Shown here piece after piece: positions 10,401-18,776 of a stretch of 64,000 nt of DNA. The stretch spans positions 1,240,001 to 1,304,000 of the forward strand of contig BROI01000003.1 in assembly GCA_027923505.1 (NCBI GenBank), given 5' to 3'. The notes beneath the pieces were generated by a model. The model was not told the origin of the DNA. It was given only the letters and a program-made list of their open reading frames with translations, and did not search any database. The stretch comes from Mayamaea pseudoterrestris (Eukaryota; Bacillariophyta; Bacillariophyceae; Sellaphorales; Sellaphoraceae). Numbering within the stretch: the first letter of the stretch is position 1; each line of letters starts with the position of its first letter. The translations under genes were made by a program, and so were the position numbers.

Positions 10401-13400
10401 ATTGCCAAGGAAGTCAAAAGACGAGCACTCGAAGGAACATTGCGAACGCGCAGCACATTAGAAGAAGACCTCCGCAACGTCGGCTTGGAATTCAGCAAAG
10501 ACTTAACGACTTTCAACTACCTCGATCAATTTCCAGAAAGCGAGAGAGAAGCAGAACGACAGGAACTACTAGACCTCCTTGCAGAACGCGAGGCAAGAGA
10601 CGCACGCGAAGCAGCAGAGCAACACGCACGCAGATACCAGCCTCCAGCTCGCAATTCAAATCAACTGCAACACGAAAGCCCAAATCCATTCAATGCATTG
10701 AGATACAACGTAAGCGCCAATGCCTACGCGGTTCGAAGAAACAACAACAACAACAACGAATTCGCCCTCGCAACTATCCACGAATCCATTACGTGTCCAA
10801 CCAACTTGGATATCCTGAAGCATCCTGAAATCTTCATTGGCGATACCGCAGCAACCGTCGACTGTACACCTCATCCAGAAGGCCTGTTCGATGCCCGTCA
10901 GATACGAAATGAAGGCATCACAATGGGAAATCAAACAGTCGCCGACATTCAAACCATGGCGAAGCTTCGCGTCGACGCCTGCGATCGATTTGGCAATCCT
11001 CTCTACCAAGGAGTCCTCAACAACGTTGCTTATGCGCCCGAATGCGCCTTCAATCTATTCAGCATCACTCAACGTTTAGCGACAGGATGGAACCTCCGCA
11101 GCGGCAACAAGAAGATCTGGCTAGAAAAAGAAAACCAACACTCCATCGTCTTCGACTTGCTGATTCCTACCAAGCGAGGTCATCTTTACTGCATGTACTT
11201 GAGACGAGTCATTCCAATGCCATTAGTTCAAGCGCCTCGCAACGAGTTTGCCATGATTGCAGCCAACTTGCTTCCGACACGCCGTCTCGCCTACAAACAA
11301 ATGCACGAATTGTGCGGACACCAAAGCCCCCAAATGACACTCGCAATTGCCAAGCACTTTAGATGGGAAATACACGGATCGTCCAAGAACAAGTGTGTTG
11401 CCTGCGCAATAGGCAAGGCCAAGAAGCAACCGGTCCCTCAAATATCGCCGCGCATCCGAGCCACAGAGCCAGGCGAGCGACTTTACATGGACCTCTCTTC
11501 ATTTAGAGTCATGAAGAGCAAATCAGAACTTGGATTCTCCTCCATACAACCGCAATGGCAACTCATTGTCGACGAAGCGACAGGCTACAAGCACAGCGCC
11601 ATGTACCGCACCAAAGGGGAAATCGTTGAGCCGACATGCCAGATGCTCTACTATCTCATCCAACGCGGCATTACAGTCAAATACCTTCGAATGGACAACG
11701 CCGGAGAGAACCAAGCATTAGCCAAGTCAATGAAGAGCTCCGCTTGGAAATTGCCGATCGAGATCGAATGGACTGCGAGAGACACCCCGCAACAAAACAG
11801 TCTTGTCGAAATTGGATTCCCGACGCTTACCAATCGCACGCGAGCCATATTCACAGCTCAAAACATTCCACCTTCAATCCGCTTTCATTTGGCACCGTCT
11901 GCTTTCGAATATTCAACCGACATGGACAATCTTGCTATCGTCGAGCACAAGGGCACTCTAGCAACTCGATTCAAACACTTCTACGGCACCGAGTCGCCCA
12001 TCATCAAGAATCTACACCCATACGGCGAAGCAGTCACTGTTGTGATATCCGGATTAAAGTCTCATCTAGCACCAAAAGGATTCCAAGGCATCTTTGTCGG
12101 CTACAGCAAAAATCACCCGAGCAGATGCTATCGCGTCTTCAATCCCGAGACCAATCGCGTACATGACGTCAAGGACGTCACATTTCTTCACCGACCGTAC
12201 TTTCAACCTAAGCCCCCGCGTCACGAAATCGTCACTACACCACTCATTGACGTCATTTCCTGCAACAGCAACTACAGCAGTCTTTTCTCACCGCATCACC
12301 ATGGGAATCTGCCGCCGCCACCCGCAAAATTTCCAGACGACAAGAACAAGAAGAAACCAACGTTCCACACAAAGCGCCTCCTAACACGATCTACCTCGCT
12401 GATTGATCTGACCGACCATGACACCCCAGAAGCATCGGAAGCCTCACCAACAAACTCAATCCAATCAGCCCCCGACACTTTCAACCCAACTGCACTTACA
12501 ATATTCCAACCAAATGCACATGCACCAGCAAGCGCGCAAGAAGAAGTGACGGATGCACCCAATACGCCTCAATCTCCAAGAGCGCATCCTACAATTACCG
12601 ATCGACAAGCCAACGCAATACAAAGACACATTGCTCGATTCTCATCAAACCACTCACGAGGATCACAAAGCTCAAGGTCATCTACACGCTCCACCCGATC
12701 CAATCCTGGTGGCTTGCGTCGCACCACACGAGAGACAAGAACACCAACTCGATTCGATCCGACCAATCCTGCAACATTCGCCGCCATACTTGCCGCACTC
12801 GACGAACGATTTGGCAATCGCACAACACTATACAACGCATGCGACAACGGCTATGACAGTGACCGATCAGCTGAATCAGAATATGACAAGTACTGCGAGT
12901 CTGACGAGCAAGAATTCCACCACCAACCATATGACGACCAGCAAGACGAAGAATCAGTCTCATCGAACGGGTCCATACCTCCTCTGGTACCTCGAAATGA
13001 CGACTACAGCAGCGCAGGTGACAGCGAAGCTCCTGAACTATGGGGCAACGAAGACAGTTTCTGTTTGCCTACACAAGATCAACGTTACGAAGCTGCCTAC
13101 GAGCCATCACACGAGCGCGACGACGACTCCGTATCATTAAATGATTCCATACCCGACTTAGTCCCAAGAGCCGACGACCATAGCAGTGCAGGAGACAGTC
13201 AAGCAATCGAGCTGTGGGACATTAATGCAGACGACGATGAATATGAAGAAGAGCTCACCCGAGCAAATGGACGTCCCGCACCTCAACCAGCCGCACCTCA
13301 AGCGTCTATCGAAACAGTGATCACGACTCGAGTCTCCAACGTTTGCAGCCCGACTCTTCAACTCGGGAAGGGTTTTAACCCAGATGACCATGAAGATAAA

Positions 13401-15842
13401 ACATCTATACCAGTCACCGAGACACAAGACGAAAGCGACGAGTCGACAAACCAGCAAATCGATCTACCGCCAGAACAACTTGCCATCATGGCCGATCTCC
13501 TACACGTTCCCTCTTCAACGATTCTCGACGACACACATACATCCGTCCATGATTCGCCATACCAACAAGAAAACGACCATGAAGACCAACAAAGCTTCCA
13601 TAGCGCCGACTTGATCCCTGCAGAAATCCATTTAAACCTCGACGAGACAAGCGAACCACCGAACGAGCCCACGAATTCCACCTTTGAATACTTCTTCCGC
13701 GACATGCCCAGCGCGCCGTCTAGTGCAAGCATCTTTTACGACGCGTCTCCCATTCCCACACTCGGAGAGTTTGCGTGCGTTGGAGCAGGCATTGGAGGCG
13801 GATTCATCAACACAGAAGAGTTGCATACGATCAAGTTCAAGCAAGCCATGGGCAGTCCAGAGCGTCCTGAATGGATCAAGGCAATACACAAGGAGAAGGA
13901 CAACCTCATCAAGCACGGCACATTCCAAGTTGTTTCACGCAGCATGATACCACCTCGAACAAAGTGCATGACAAGCAAGTGGGTGCTCAAGAAGAAGTCA
14001 AACGGCACGTACAAGGCACGAATCACAGCAAGAGGCTACGAGCAAGAGGACGGTATCCATTATGACAGCAACAAGATCTCATCTCCAGTAGCATCGCCAA
14101 CGTCCATCAAGATTGTCACAACTCTTGCCATCATGATGGGATACGAGCCACACATCTTCGATATAAGCGGAGCATTCCTCTACGGCACGTTTGACGAAGG
14201 CCACGAATGTTACATGCACATACCTGAAGGTTTCCAAGACGACTATCCACCCAATCACGTTTGGCTACTCAAGCGCACGCTATACGGAACTAAACAAGCT
14301 GCGCGAGCGTTCTGGGACCAACTGGTTAAAGCACTTCGACAGATAGGATTTGAACGAAGTGTTGCCGACCCTTGCCTGTTTTACAAACAAGATGGCGACC
14401 GCCACATGCACATCGTCTCGCACATCGACGATCTCCTGTTAAGCGGCCCTCCGGACATGATTGAAGACACCAAGAAACAACTTCTACAGCACTTTGACGG
14501 CGAAGACGGTGGACCAATGGACGAGTACATTGGTTGCAAGATTGAACGAGGCGAAAACTACATGCGATGGACGCAACCAGTCCTCCTGCAAAGCTTACAA
14601 GACGAGTTTACAATCCCTCCGCCGAGGCGCCAAGAAGCATGCGTCCCTGCTCAACCCAAGTGCGCCCGTCGCGTCAAAGAAGGCGATCCTTCCGCTCTAA
14701 GCAACAACAAGCAGACGACCCTTCGACAAGGCCTAGGCAAACTACTTTACCTCGCCCGATGGTCTCGACCAGAGACACTCTACGCCATAAATGACTTATG
14801 CCGAGCCATGAAGACGGGAGAAGAAGCCCACGAGAAAGCCATGTACCGAGCCATCCGCTACATGTGTGCAACACCAAAGAGAGGCAGACTCTTCCTCCCA
14901 AATCGCGAGTATACTGGCCCAAACCACGTCTTTATCATCAGCGCCAGAAGCGATTCAGATTACGCCAAGGATCCCGACAAGCACAAGAGTCATTCCGGTG
15001 GCATCACCTTCCTTGAAGGCGTTCCCGTCGCTGAAGTTTGCCGCTTACAGAAACACGTCTCCCTTTCAGTAACTGAGTCCGAAATGTCCGCAGGTACCGA
15101 CGTCATACAAGACATGCTCCACACACATGCCATTCTTCAGTCAATAGGCCTCAAAGTCCAACTACCAATGGTCCTGGAAATGGACAACAGCGGCGCAATC
15201 GACATCATCAACAGCTGGAAGACAGGAGGGCGCACACGCCATGTTGACGTACGCCATAACTTCGCTCGAGAGCTCAAAGAACACGGCATCCTCCTTGTCA
15301 AGTACATTGAAACCAAGAAGAACACGGCCGACATCTTCACCAAGAACTTGGACCTTTCTACCTTCAATCGCCATGCACGGATCCTAGTTGGAGAGGATGA
15401 GTACTACAAGATGGACTCAATGCCTGAAACTATCGCTCTCCAAGGGAAGGGTGCTGGGATCCCCGTTTTGGCCGACGAACAAAGCAACATTGAAAAGGAC
15501 ATCGACACGGTCCCAGCGGCACCAAGACACGGAACATCCCGTTCACGACCACACTCCTACGACGGCGAGAGTAGAAAGTCAGCCACTGGCCCAAACCCTA
15601 CACACTTCACCGTACCCGAAGAATTCACGACTGACAACCGTAGAAAGACTACCACAGGTACATCGAATACCGGAACCGGCGTACACAGCGAATGTTGGGA
15701 CTCTACAGAGCGAAGCCGTGCAAACACTACCAGCAGTGAAGACCATACTGCCAGTTCTGTAGACGGACGAGAGCCATCTCACCTACGGGATGGCCAGTAC
15801 AAAATGACACGACCGGTAGACAATATACATACGTATGAATGA
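7446..15842 (+). CDS. copia-type Gag-Pol polyprotein (2798 aa), ends inside the 3' LTR
   Basis: A single uninterrupted frame. Gag occupies about residues 1-270, with a CCHC zinc knuckle at C289, C292, H297, C302. A long Arg/Glu- then Ser/Asp/Glu-rich spacer follows. The protease-like region carries DTAAT at 1133 (family usually DTGA/DSGA). The integrase zinc finger has H1287, H1292, C1317, C1320, and the catalytic triad is D1349, D1417, E1455. A second acidic spacer spans about 1600-2130. Reverse transcriptase (RVT_2) has D2239 in FDISGAFLYG and D2328-D2329 in HIDDLLLSG (usual motif YVDD). RNase H has D2503/D2505 and E2546. Residues 2670-2798 are encoded by the 3' LTR. No frameshift separates gag from pol. 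The length is roughly twice that of typical copia polyproteins because of the two spacers. Confidence 0.95.
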   Translation: MTDQQEDITMNALYKTPKITNTIEAFPSWFNQFKNHARIAGCRRPIRGSRPEHLPATQNEVITDPAANATADEIQIIRNKQAERKQNETLMQMLSIALSPFPELNDHLVGAESTEYPGGEAWKVINALEIKFSPDKFMAPTLYRRSIQNLKLERPTANPQDLIDLMQSQAIKFNQTLLAEDLMATLMNKLPPQYCLALAQEQKTKQRALTKTEMEGVVSTIYQTIYAAEDEEALIQGVNEIVLYAAQPEPPQQETSRQQNTRQHQAPPTRNERPQTNYNNTRNPPSFKCYLCHQPYHRSADCFERVENAHRRPRGWNTRLSIEARRQLEDEEAREQQERGLERPRERPRNSNRQQDRRLPQDDQQEDRRYRQNRNNERTRDQPRDNDYRRRDHQEQPRQLEHQNHRQEPHPRTIMREQVPRQAPLLLEQGLAAVHEALQLTQRSHRSSSQRSSSSRRYPSTNSRSEFAFIHADLVDETYPALPTRTPAAPTPSPLYPQTNWRGLQPHQIKDYSSEDDSSIEQPPAPPTTRTKRTRPTSSTTNKKQAVELVSLTKSSATSESPKPKPNLPSSNLNGRSWASICGDPSTSDEEESDFEDEFVNSKTPTEQERRHFSTLIQNIETLEQTKQEDGKGLLFHKQDEPSKSEQQVHTSIEEQASNLNDSYHGYNATQSTNNVTTSSDTTEATNLEPTTTNANECDTHERTDNVTTCSADKDSTPTTSPPIELKEEESVEELVATSFAQWRGDWLPKDFLTADELKEVEHLYPTFAPRIPNNIPPQANSNDLPPFHVLQSVLFINPPLYELSDAIKVMFADLQEFFLEHIAMPHAFTHQEAIDSTRDRYYQYTGLRVWDTERVEIIMSNPGDEETNSDDATYDSDAYPSSQSYRSDSFTYEGYQAFLQSWEHRNQAPEHVVSRARYETTIQQIKKDEQDIETNPASAARLCMLERFSQRRFLKDLIFWFEEINEEDEEALFDERLKVVIDHAIAKEVKRRALEGTLRTRSTLEEDLRNVGLEFSKDLTTFNYLDQFPESEREAERQELLDLLAEREARDAREAAEQHARRYQPPARNSNQLQHESPNPFNALRYNVSANAYAVRRNNNNNNEFALATIHESITCPTNLDILKHPEIFIGDTAATVDCTPHPEGLFDARQIRNEGITMGNQTVADIQTMAKLRVDACDRFGNPLYQGVLNNVAYAPECAFNLFSITQRLATGWNLRSGNKKIWLEKENQHSIVFDLLIPTKRGHLYCMYLRRVIPMPLVQAPRNEFAMIAANLLPTRRLAYKQMHELCGHQSPQMTLAIAKHFRWEIHGSSKNKCVACAIGKAKKQPVPQISPRIRATEPGERLYMDLSSFRVMKSKSELGFSSIQPQWQLIVDEATGYKHSAMYRTKGEIVEPTCQMLYYLIQRGITVKYLRMDNAGENQALAKSMKSSAWKLPIEIEWTARDTPQQNSLVEIGFPTLTNRTRAIFTAQNIPPSIRFHLAPSAFEYSTDMDNLAIVEHKGTLATRFKHFYGTESPIIKNLHPYGEAVTVVISGLKSHLAPKGFQGIFVGYSKNHPSRCYRVFNPETNRVHDVKDVTFLHRPYFQPKPPRHEIVTTPLIDVISCNSNYSSLFSPHHHGNLPPPPAKFPDDKNKKKPTFHTKRLLTRSTSLIDLTDHDTPEASEASPTNSIQSAPDTFNPTALTIFQPNAHAPASAQEEVTDAPNTPQSPRAHPTITDRQANAIQRHIARFSSNHSRGSQSSRSSTRSTRSNPGGLRRTTRETRTPTRFDPTNPATFAAILAALDERFGNRTTLYNACDNGYDSDRSAESEYDKYCESDEQEFHHQPYDDQQDEESVSSNGSIPPLVPRNDDYSSAGDSEAPELWGNEDSFCLPTQDQRYEAAYEPSHERDDDSVSLNDSIPDLVPRADDHSSAGDSQAIELWDINADDDEYEEELTRANGRPAPQPAAPQASIETVITTRVSNVCSPTLQLGKGFNPDDHEDKTSIPVTETQDESDESTNQQIDLPPEQLAIMADLLHVPSSTILDDTHTSVHDSPYQQENDHEDQQSFHSADLIPAEIHLNLDETSEPPNEPTNSTFEYFFRDMPSAPSSASIFYDASPIPTLGEFACVGAGIGGGFINTEELHTIKFKQAMGSPERPEWIKAIHKEKDNLIKHGTFQVVSRSMIPPRTKCMTSKWVLKKKSNGTYKARITARGYEQEDGIHYDSNKISSPVASPTSIKIVTTLAIMMGYEPHIFDISGAFLYGTFDEGHECYMHIPEGFQDDYPPNHVWLLKRTLYGTKQAARAFWDQLVKALRQIGFERSVADPCLFYKQDGDRHMHIVSHIDDLLLSGPPDMIEDTKKQLLQHFDGEDGGPMDEYIGCKIERGENYMRWTQPVLLQSLQDEFTIPPPRRQEACVPAQPKCARRVKEGDPSALSNNKQTTLRQGLGKLLYLARWSRPETLYAINDLCRAMKTGEEAHEKAMYRAIRYMCATPKRGRLFLPNREYTGPNHVFIISARSDSDYAKDPDKHKSHSGGITFLEGVPVAEVCRLQKHVSLSVTESEMSAGTDVIQDMLHTHAILQSIGLKVQLPMVLEMDNSGAIDIINSWKTGGRTRHVDVRHNFARELKEHGILLVKYIETKKNTADIFTKNLDLSTFNRHARILVGEDEYYKMDSMPETIALQGKGAGIPVLADEQSNIEKDIDTVPAAPRHGTSRSRPHSYDGESRKSATGPNPTHFTVPEEFTTDNRRKTTTGTSNTGTGVHSECWDSTERSRANTTSSEDHTASSVDGREPSHLRDGQYKMTRPVDNIHTYE
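15442..15451 (+). other. polypurine tract for plus-strand priming
   Basis: AAGGGAAGGG directly abuts the TG that starts the 3' LTR at 15452, the position and composition expected for the plus-strand primer. Here it is also translated as part of the Gag-Pol frame (LQGKG). Confidence 0.85.
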
Positions 15843-15994
15843 GAAGCCACTCTTGGATGCGAAATCGACCGCTTCACTTTCGTCTCATTCTAGAGGATCT
15901 ACTAACAATAGATTCAAAGTTTCCCCAGTCTTTTAGCGTTTAAACCGTCTTTTCTCCCTACTTCCGTACGGACCTTCATCTTGGATCTCAAGCA
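15452..15994 (+). repeat. 3' LTR (543 bp)
   Basis: Same termini and length as the 5' LTR, with one base difference (G at 15509). The Gag-Pol frame continues 391 bases into it and stops with TGA at 15840-15842. It is followed directly by the TSD GCGTC. Confidence 0.95.
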
Positions 15995-17109
15995 GCGTCG
16001 AGTCACATCAATACGCATCGCGTGCGTTTCGCCCGTCTTGTGCTCCGCGTCCTGCGCGCGCAAGTAGGCGTCCGTCAGAAACACCAGCGGCTGCGAAAAA
16101 TCCGCCATGAACTGCGAGAATGTTCGCGATCGCCACCATGCGCGAGGGACAATCGCGACGAGCATGCCAAGCATGCTGTTCCATACATCAGGCGCCGTTC
16201 CCATGGCCGCCACCGAGTTGCCCGTCGCGTTCAGCGCCTGCGGAACAGTCGCTGCCTCTGGAAATGGCCAGGCAAACACTTGTTGGGTGCCAACGAGCGA
16301 GTTGTTAAAGTTGACGCGGCCGAGCAACCGGCCACTCAGTGACTCGTAGGCACGCAGCTGACCTTCGTAATGTACAAATTGATTGTGCCACTGCCGCCAA
16401 GACCAGATGTAAAGTACTGAAAGTACACGTTATGCACGCCATCATGTTCCGATGGAACTTTCAAGTCACTCGACACTTCTTGCAGCAACGCACTCGCCGC
16501 TTCCATGGCGAGCACATTCGACATACCCGGAAACGCGCCAGCCGCAACGATGCAAGTCTTGTTTCTCATGACGGCCTTTTCATGATGCGATAGACTTGCC
16601 TGCAGATACTCTAGTGGGTCGGAAACGTCCACGTAAACCTTGCATTGCTTCGACTCCAAGACACGTCGCAGAATCGCTGGCGGTTGATCAACATAGTATG
16701 GACCAGCCGTATGAATGACGCAGTCGCAAGAATCAATCAAATCTTGCAACTGATCGTCTTGACTATTTACTGCTGGTGGCCACTTCCATATATTGACGTT
16801 TTGCTGCAGCGAAACAACGGAAACGCGAGGATCATTCATGACTTGCTGCAAAATCGAGTCTCGTTTCCGTCGCTGGGATGAATCATGACGAGCCACCAAC
16901 GTGACACGACACTCTGGCTCCTTCAACAATAAATGTTCCGCAACGGATGTTCCGATTTTGCCCAAACCTCCAATCAAGACAAAGTGGGGCGATGAGATTG
17001 ATGCTAACGGCGGTTGATGATGCAGATGTGAAGGCGTTGCCTGCAGAGCCTCGACCGCTCGCAGAGACCAAAAGAGGCAGACACAGACACAAAAGGCTTT
17101 TAATCGCAT
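15995..17109 (-). pseudogene. saccharopine-dehydrogenase-like oxidoreductase, N-terminal part, frameshifted and cut by the retrotransposon
   Basis: Seen: ATG at 17107-17109, then a signal-like hydrophobic N-terminus (FCVCVCLFWSL) and an NAD(P)-binding Rossmann start (FVLIGGLGKIGTSVAEHLL). CDCVIHTAGPYYVDQPP and CIVAAGAFPGMSN follow. Family knowledge: G-x-(G/A)-x-x-G near the N-terminus, H-x-A-G-P-(F/Y) and the A-G-x-x-P-G-x-S-x-x-x-A motif are typical of saccharopine-dehydrogenase-like proteins of plants and algae. Near 16365-16372 the frame is lost by one base: frame one ends at 16336, and the homologous sequence continues in the next frame as EGQLRAYESLSG and LVGTQQVFAWPFPEAA. No intron of plausible length explains this. 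The second frame is then cut at 15995 by the LTR. Combined with 5046-5296 it would be a protein of about 430 residues. Confidence 0.85.
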
Positions 17110-17192
17110 TCTATAGTTTCATTTGTCAGATGGCAGGCAGCATAATGGGAACGATTCAGTCGGCAACTCGCTTATTGCGAATGGATGAGTAA

Positions 17193-18480
17193 GGGGCGAA
17201 ATTAGCGGGCGTCGTTTCGTCGTTTCGTCGTTTCAAACACGCTCGAAACAACAAGTCACCCGGAAAGTCGTCGTTTGAAACGACGAAACGACGGGGGCGC
17301 CGTCGTTTCATCGTTTCGACGTTGTTTCATCAAATACACCACAATGGAGATTGATCCCGCAGCCCAAACGCTACAGAAACAACTTATAACAATATAGAAG
17401 ATATACCTGGAGTTTATTGCACATTTGGGTGCTTTATAAAGCCCTAAAAGGCAAAGGATCCGCCTTGACACTTTTGTCGCGATGCATCGCGTACTGACAA
17501 GGCCTCCAAGGCAAGCCATGTTTCTGCAGCGTGGTACCTTCCGGTGAACATTCAACTGCTTCATAAGCCTCCATAAAGTAAGTGCGAAGACATCCTCCAA
17601 TGAGGTCTGCATCAGCAATCAGCATGGTCAGTCGCATGGCGTACACCCAACGCATTCAACCATCCATTGTATTCTCCTATCAAGAAGCACGTCACACTTT
17701 CAGATGGAGACTTCTCGCTGCAATGCACTGACTTTGACCACGGCCGAGCAGTCCGACGCAGTCGCCGCTACCAAGAATTCCATCTACTGTTGCTCTGTTG
17801 CTCCGTCATGCGTTCCTTTGCTTCGACACCAAATCTCTGCATAAAAAGCATGGCTTTGTGAAATGTGTGGCATTCCCAGCTACATGTTTCTTGCGCTGCT
17901 GGATCATACATAGCGATTGGGGGATATGTGTAAAGAACCTCAAGTTTTAGCGGCAAGTGCTACTCGTGTCGACGTTGAGCTTTTTATAGTCCCTTTGAAT
18001 AGGTGTACTAATGCAACAAGCTACTTCTGTAGATATTAGTTAATGTATGTATTGTAATTACACCTGTTGATATAAACCAATGCCATGATGGCAAGTGTCG
18101 ACAACCGACGAGAAGAGCGCATCAAAATGCGTCAACTTGTATGGCGTACGCCACGGGAACAAGAAAGAATCAAGCCGTCGGTCTTTCAATATGCAATCCC
18201 GGGCACTAAAGAGAAGCCATCTGGCGAAAAAAATGATAATAGCTCTATTAAGAAGGAAGATATGCACTGGTTTGTGCGGGACCACAACAATGGCGATTCT
18301 TTGATCGTGGGTTTTCAGTCCCAGAAGTCAGAGGGTTAAGTATTGCTGACGTCTAGTGACGTTTTGGCTTGAACCAATGAAACGACGAAACGACCGCTAA
18401 ACTCACGTGCGCGCGTCGTTTCAAACGATGAAACGATGAAACACCCAAAACGACGAAACAACGCCCGCTAATTTCGCGCC
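17193..18480. mobile_element. TIR element of 1288 bp with TAA target duplication (Harbinger-like, non-autonomous)
   Basis: Seen: the left end GGGGCGAAATTAGCGGGCG (17193) matches the reverse complement of the right end (GGCGCGAAATTAGCGGGCG) with one mismatch. Both continue into runs of GTCGTTTC/ATCGTTTC units. The flanks are TAA at 17190-17192 and TAA at 18481-18483. Family knowledge: PIF/Harbinger elements make 3-bp TWA duplications and have G-rich TIR starts. Octamer-like repeats on both strands fill 17208-17335 and 18378-18475 and could fold into long hairpins. The ~1-kb interior has only short ORFs that I do not recognise as a transposase. The element sits 83 bp upstream of the SDH-like start codon. 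Confidence 0.75.
17340..18377. other. interior of the TIR element, no recognised gene
   Basis: Short open frames exist on both strands (for example 17434-17655 minus and 18085-18339 plus), but none shows transposase motifs, homology I can name, or splice-consistent continuity. It may hold captured host sequence or nothing functional. Confidence 0.5.
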
Positions 18481-18776
18481 TAAGATCGCGATGAGATCCA
18501 AAAGGTCGTAGCGGTACTAGGGGTTAACGATGCGATGCAGCTTTGCATTTTTTCACGTCGCGCGGCAGCTTAGCTATCACACTACCTAGCTTTCACAGCA
18601 AAGCTATGCATTGCCTAGCAGACGATTTAAAGAGCTTCAAAAGCCTTTCTTATAAATCAAGCTAAAAAGTGCAACTCTTGCAGCTGCGCTGGGTGGTGGC
18701 GGGTGACAGACACTGCTAAAGCATTCCTTCATTCTCCAAGCGGAGATTAGTCATTGCGAGTCAAGTGACGGCTACC

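Larger units (their letters stand above)
5297..15994 (+). mobile_element. full-length Ty1/copia LTR retrotransposon (CoDi-like), 10,698 bp
   Basis: Seen: two 543-bp direct LTRs beginning TG and ending CA, flanked by a 5-bp TSD. Inside are an ATG-free leader, an accessory ORF (6367-7437), a Gag-Pol ORF (7446-15842) and a polypurine tract next to the 3' LTR. Pol order is protease, integrase, reverse transcriptase, RNase H, which is the copia (Pseudoviridae) order. Family knowledge: diatom genomes carry expanded copia lineages named CoDi. The open frames, intact TSD and nearly identical LTRs indicate a very recent, possibly active insertion. I could not identify a primer-binding site: the bases after the LTR (AAGTAATTACTTGCC) do not begin with TGG. 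The element is unusually long for copia (usually ~5-6 kb). Confidence 0.96.

Noticed and set aside
5297-15994. possibility that the element is an infectious retrovirus-like virus
   Set aside because: The gene order is copia-type, and there is no envelope-like ORF with signal peptide and membrane anchor. The extra ORF is a basic Q/N-rich protein before Gag.
15914-16327. 137-codon minus ORF reading into the 3' LTR
   Set aside because: Only the part above 15995 is SDH-like coding; the rest is a chance read-through into LTR sequence. It is covered by the pseudogene entry.
17434-17655. ORFs inside the TIR element considered as transposase remnants
   Set aside because: No DDE or Myb/SANT-like motifs and no continuity between fragments.
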